Below, in pieces: positions 44,300 to 46,069 of a DNA stretch of 46,069 bases. Within the stretch, counting starts at the first letter, position 1. Each line of letters starts with the position of its first letter. The position numbers were made by a program, and so were the translations under genes. The stretch comes from an uncultured bacterium (GTDB taxonomy: Bacteria; Muiribacteriota; Ozemobacteria; Ozemobacterales; Ozemobacteraceae), in contig CALEDQ010000012.1 of the NCBI GenBank assembly GCA_937949615.1, positions 1 to 46,069 of the forward strand, read 5' to 3'. The notes beneath the pieces were generated by a model that made no database searches, was not told where the DNA came from, and worked only from the letters and a program-made list of their open reading frames with translations.

Positions 44300-44701
44300 A
44301 TGAACTATTGGATGATTTGTTTGCCCAGAGAAGACATGGATCATTGCCTGAAAATCGGAACTTTCGGAGCAACCCGTAAAGTTGGCATCGGCAAAGCCCG
44401 AAAAGGCGACAAGGTGGTTTGTTACGTTACAAAAGACTGCAAAGTTATTGCAGTTGGTGAGTTGACCAGCGATTATTACATGGCAGACGACGAAATCTTT
44501 AAAGCCGAAGGGGTTTTTCCTGACCGTTTTAACTTTAAAGCCCAGAAGCTTGGCCCAGAAAAAGAAATCGATATCAAATCTATCGTTGATGAGCTTGGTT
44601 TTATTACTAATAAAGCCTACTGGTCAGTATTTTTCCGCCTGAGCAACCGTCAGCTGCCGAAAGAAGATTTTCATGTAATTGAAAAACTTTGCAAAATATG
44701 A
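44300..44701 (+). CDS. EVE domain protein
   Basis: A 133-aa protein made only of an EVE (PUA-like) domain: MNYWMICLPREDMDHCLKIG, KARKGDKVVCYVTK, VIAVGELTSDYYM and the closing AYWSVFFRLSNRQLP fit the family. EVE domains bind modified bases such as methylated or hydroxymethylated cytosine in an aromatic cage and occur often in defence loci, where they are fused to restriction nucleases. Here it is free-standing, 51 nt after brxL on the same strand, with AGGAG before the ATG. It may report modified DNA to the GmrSD or BREX proteins, or protect DNA; this is inference. Confidence 0.82.
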   Translation: MNYWMICLPREDMDHCLKIGTFGATRKVGIGKARKGDKVVCYVTKDCKVIAVGELTSDYYMADDEIFKAEGVFPDRFNFKAQKLGPEKEIDIKSIVDELGFITNKAYWSVFFRLSNRQLPKEDFHVIEKLCKI

Positions 44702-44848
44702 GATTACCCGCCATTCTATTGTTTGCCATATTTTTGCTGTCTAGCTCTTAGTTAGGAGCAAAAGAATGACTTTTGCGAACAAATGACGCGTTGTCTATTG
44801 TCGTTGCTGTCCACGCGAATTTTGTCAGAGAATTGTTCGAGTCGCTAA

Positions 44849-44877
44849 TTGAAACCAGATAAACGAAGGCTTATATA
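44849..44877 (+). promoter_or_regulatory. candidate promoter of the last gene
   Basis: TTGAAA (44849-44854), a 17-bp spacer and TATATA (44872-44877) form a good promoter 84 nt before the next start codon. The 260-nt gap between the EVE gene and this gene holds nothing else that is clear. Confidence 0.55.
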
Positions 44878-44961
44878 TTGCGCAAGACCAAATACAAAGC
44901 TTGAGATTACACCGGAAAGAATTATTGAAACTCGGCATAACTGCCGTGTGAAAGGGGATAC

Positions 44962-46032
44962 ATGCATTCTCAAGAAACAATTTCTCTTGTGAAGGTTGAC
45001 CAGAGTCTGATCAACAATTTTATCAGAAAAGCTCAGCACAGGCTGTTATTAGCCAAGCCCAGCCTGTTCATGGAAGAAGTAGAGGCAATCAAGGCTGTTC
45101 TGCAACAAAAAACCTGCACCTGCCAGGTTTTTCTCGAAGAAGGAGATCACGCTGTCAGACTTGGCTTTGGAAAACTCGAAGCTCTGAAAGAATTTTTAGA
45201 CATAACAGACAGAATCAAACTCGTGATCGCTGATTCGATAAGGCTATCCATGGTGCTAGTGGATGATAAAGCTCTATTTTTCACACCTCCCGCACTTGCC
45301 TGGGAAGAAGGCATTTCAAGCGATAAACTCATTCACCCCAATGGCGTCTGGCTTTCAGGAGATTGGGTTGACCAGATCTTTGCTATATACGCAGAAAACA
45401 GAAGGCCAGATGTACTCAGAAGTCTGCCGAACAACGTTATTCCGTTTCCTTTATGCATAATGCCTTCAAGTGATGGCCAGCAAAGTATCGAAAAGGTCAA
45501 GGAAGCAATCAAGAACCTTGAAGAAAATAATCCGGTCGATCCAATAAAATTACGAAAAATTCAATTCTATAGAAATCATTTTAAACTTGTCAGGATTGAG
45601 GTTGAGGGCGCCAACCTCAGAACAAAATCCGTCAGCTTACGCATTTTTAACAAATTTCTTGAAGGCCGTGAAGAAAGGTTGAAGAGCAGCTGGCAAATAT
45701 TTACACCCGACGAAGTGAAAGATTTTTCTTCATTAACGGAAATTTACGACAGGATTGACATGTCTAAGAGCGAACACAACGTCATCTCAGTCGGGCGTTT
45801 TGGGAACTTGATTAATCTGTCAGAAAAATTGGCATTCGAGGCGAAGATACGACTGATTGAATCATCAATAAAAGGGCAGTCTGAAAGCAACTCGAACGAG
45901 AAATCCAGCCTGAAGACAAAACTGGAGAAAGCTCTTCATGAAAGCAAAGAAAACCTTCTGAAATATTTGCTTATTGAGTTTAACTCAGACAAGCCCGCCG
46001 TAAAAAAGCTTTATCAGGAGTTTACTGGTTGA
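44962..46032 (+). CDS. unknown protein, possibly PLD-like fold, at the end of the BREX locus
   Basis: A 356-aa soluble protein. The first 150 residues alternate strands and helices in the order seen in phospholipase-D-like halves (FIRKAQHRLLLAKPSLFMEE, CQVFLEEGDHAVRLG, IKLVIADSIRLSMVLVDD, ALFFTPP), but no HKD motif is present, so a catalytic role as PLD is not supported. The middle and end are helical and charged, with a Ser/Asn-rich linker near 310. AAGGGG lies 5 nt before the ATG. It has its own promoter and a terminator. I cannot name the family; a regulatory or sensor protein of the defence locus is a guess from position. Confidence 0.65.
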   Translation: MHSQETISLVKVDQSLINNFIRKAQHRLLLAKPSLFMEEVEAIKAVLQQKTCTCQVFLEEGDHAVRLGFGKLEALKEFLDITDRIKLVIADSIRLSMVLVDDKALFFTPPALAWEEGISSDKLIHPNGVWLSGDWVDQIFAIYAENRRPDVLRSLPNNVIPFPLCIMPSSDGQQSIEKVKEAIKNLEENNPVDPIKLRKIQFYRNHFKLVRIEVEGANLRTKSVSLRIFNKFLEGREERLKSSWQIFTPDEVKDFSSLTEIYDRIDMSKSEHNVISVGRFGNLINLSEKLAFEAKIRLIESSIKGQSESNSNEKSSLKTKLEKALHESKENLLKYLLIEFNSDKPAVKKLYQEFTG

Positions 46033-46042
46033 TGGTATAAAA

Positions 46043-46065
46043 ACAGGGAGCTTTTAGCTCCCTGT
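46043..46065 (+). terminator. Rho-independent terminator at the end of the locus
   Basis: ACAGGGAGCT pairs with AGCTCCCTGT around a TTT loop, 11 nt after the last stop codon. The window ends before any T tract can be judged. Confidence 0.75.
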
Positions 46066-46069
46066 ATGT

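Larger units (their letters stand above)
26649..46069. mobile_element. BREX defence island (left part; continues past the window)
   Basis: The region starts at the tRNA-Leu fragment and arm-type-like repeats, and holds only accessory genes: a toxin-antitoxin relic, an unknown small gene and the BREX locus with its extra defence genes. Chromosomal housekeeping genes stop at 26612. No integrase is seen on this side, so it would have to be near the right end or be lost. The island boundary is inferred from the att remnant and gene content. Confidence 0.6.

Noticed and set aside
44962..46032. Active phospholipase D-type nuclease
   Set aside because: No H-x-K-x4-D motif is present in either half of the protein.
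1..46069. CRISPR array, insertion sequence ends, rRNA genes
   Set aside because: No regularly spaced repeats, transposase genes or rRNA sequence were seen on either strand.

Overview
The window is about 46 kb of a genome with roughly balanced base composition from a Gram-negative bacterium. Two complete RND/TolC efflux systems, which need an outer membrane, and clean Shine-Dalgarno sequences support this. The phylum cannot be fixed from the sequence alone: there is no rRNA, and the core markers (acetate kinase, pirin, a radical-SAM/DUF4130 pair) are widespread. An uncultured lineage is plausible but is only a guess.

The window has three parts. (1) Positions 1 to about 2099 are the right end of an integrated element. 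It carries an excisionase-like HTH protein and a tyrosine integrase, and ends in a 3' fragment of tRNA-Gly(CCC), which is its attachment site. (2) About 2100-26646 is ordinary chromosome. It holds an Asn/Gly/Ser/His-rich secreted protein, pirin, a Mut7-C protein, a radical-SAM plus DUF4130 DNA-repair pair, two HAE1-type RND efflux operons (one led by a MarR regulator, one ending in a PII-like protein), a two-domain cyclic-nucleotide-binding protein, acetate kinase and a coupled methyltransferase. (3) From about 26649 to the window end is a second island. It starts at a 21-bp 3' fragment of a tRNA-Leu-like gene (minus strand) followed by GTTACACCA direct repeats. It carries a decayed RelE-type toxin with its antitoxin, a small unknown gene and a large defence operon.

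The defence operon is a complete BREX type 1 locus (brxA, brxB, brxC, pglX, pglZ, brxL). Three extra genes sit between pglX and pglZ: a single-chain GmrSD-like (BrxU-like) type IV restriction enzyme, and an ABC-type ATPase paired with a TOPRIM-like DUF4276 protein. The pair recalls PARIS AriA/AriB, which occupies the same slot in some enterobacterial BREX loci. An EVE-domain protein, a reader of modified bases, follows brxL. A 356-aa protein of unknown function, with its own promoter and terminator, closes the locus. The inferred logic is layered. BREX methylates self DNA and blocks unmodified phage. The GmrSD enzyme attacks phage DNA with modified bases that BREX would miss. The ATPase/DUF4276 pair may respond to phage counter-defence, and the EVE protein may sense or tune base modification. 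The GmrSD gene and the presumed target-recognition part of pglX are visibly more AT-rich than their neighbours, which points to modular exchange.
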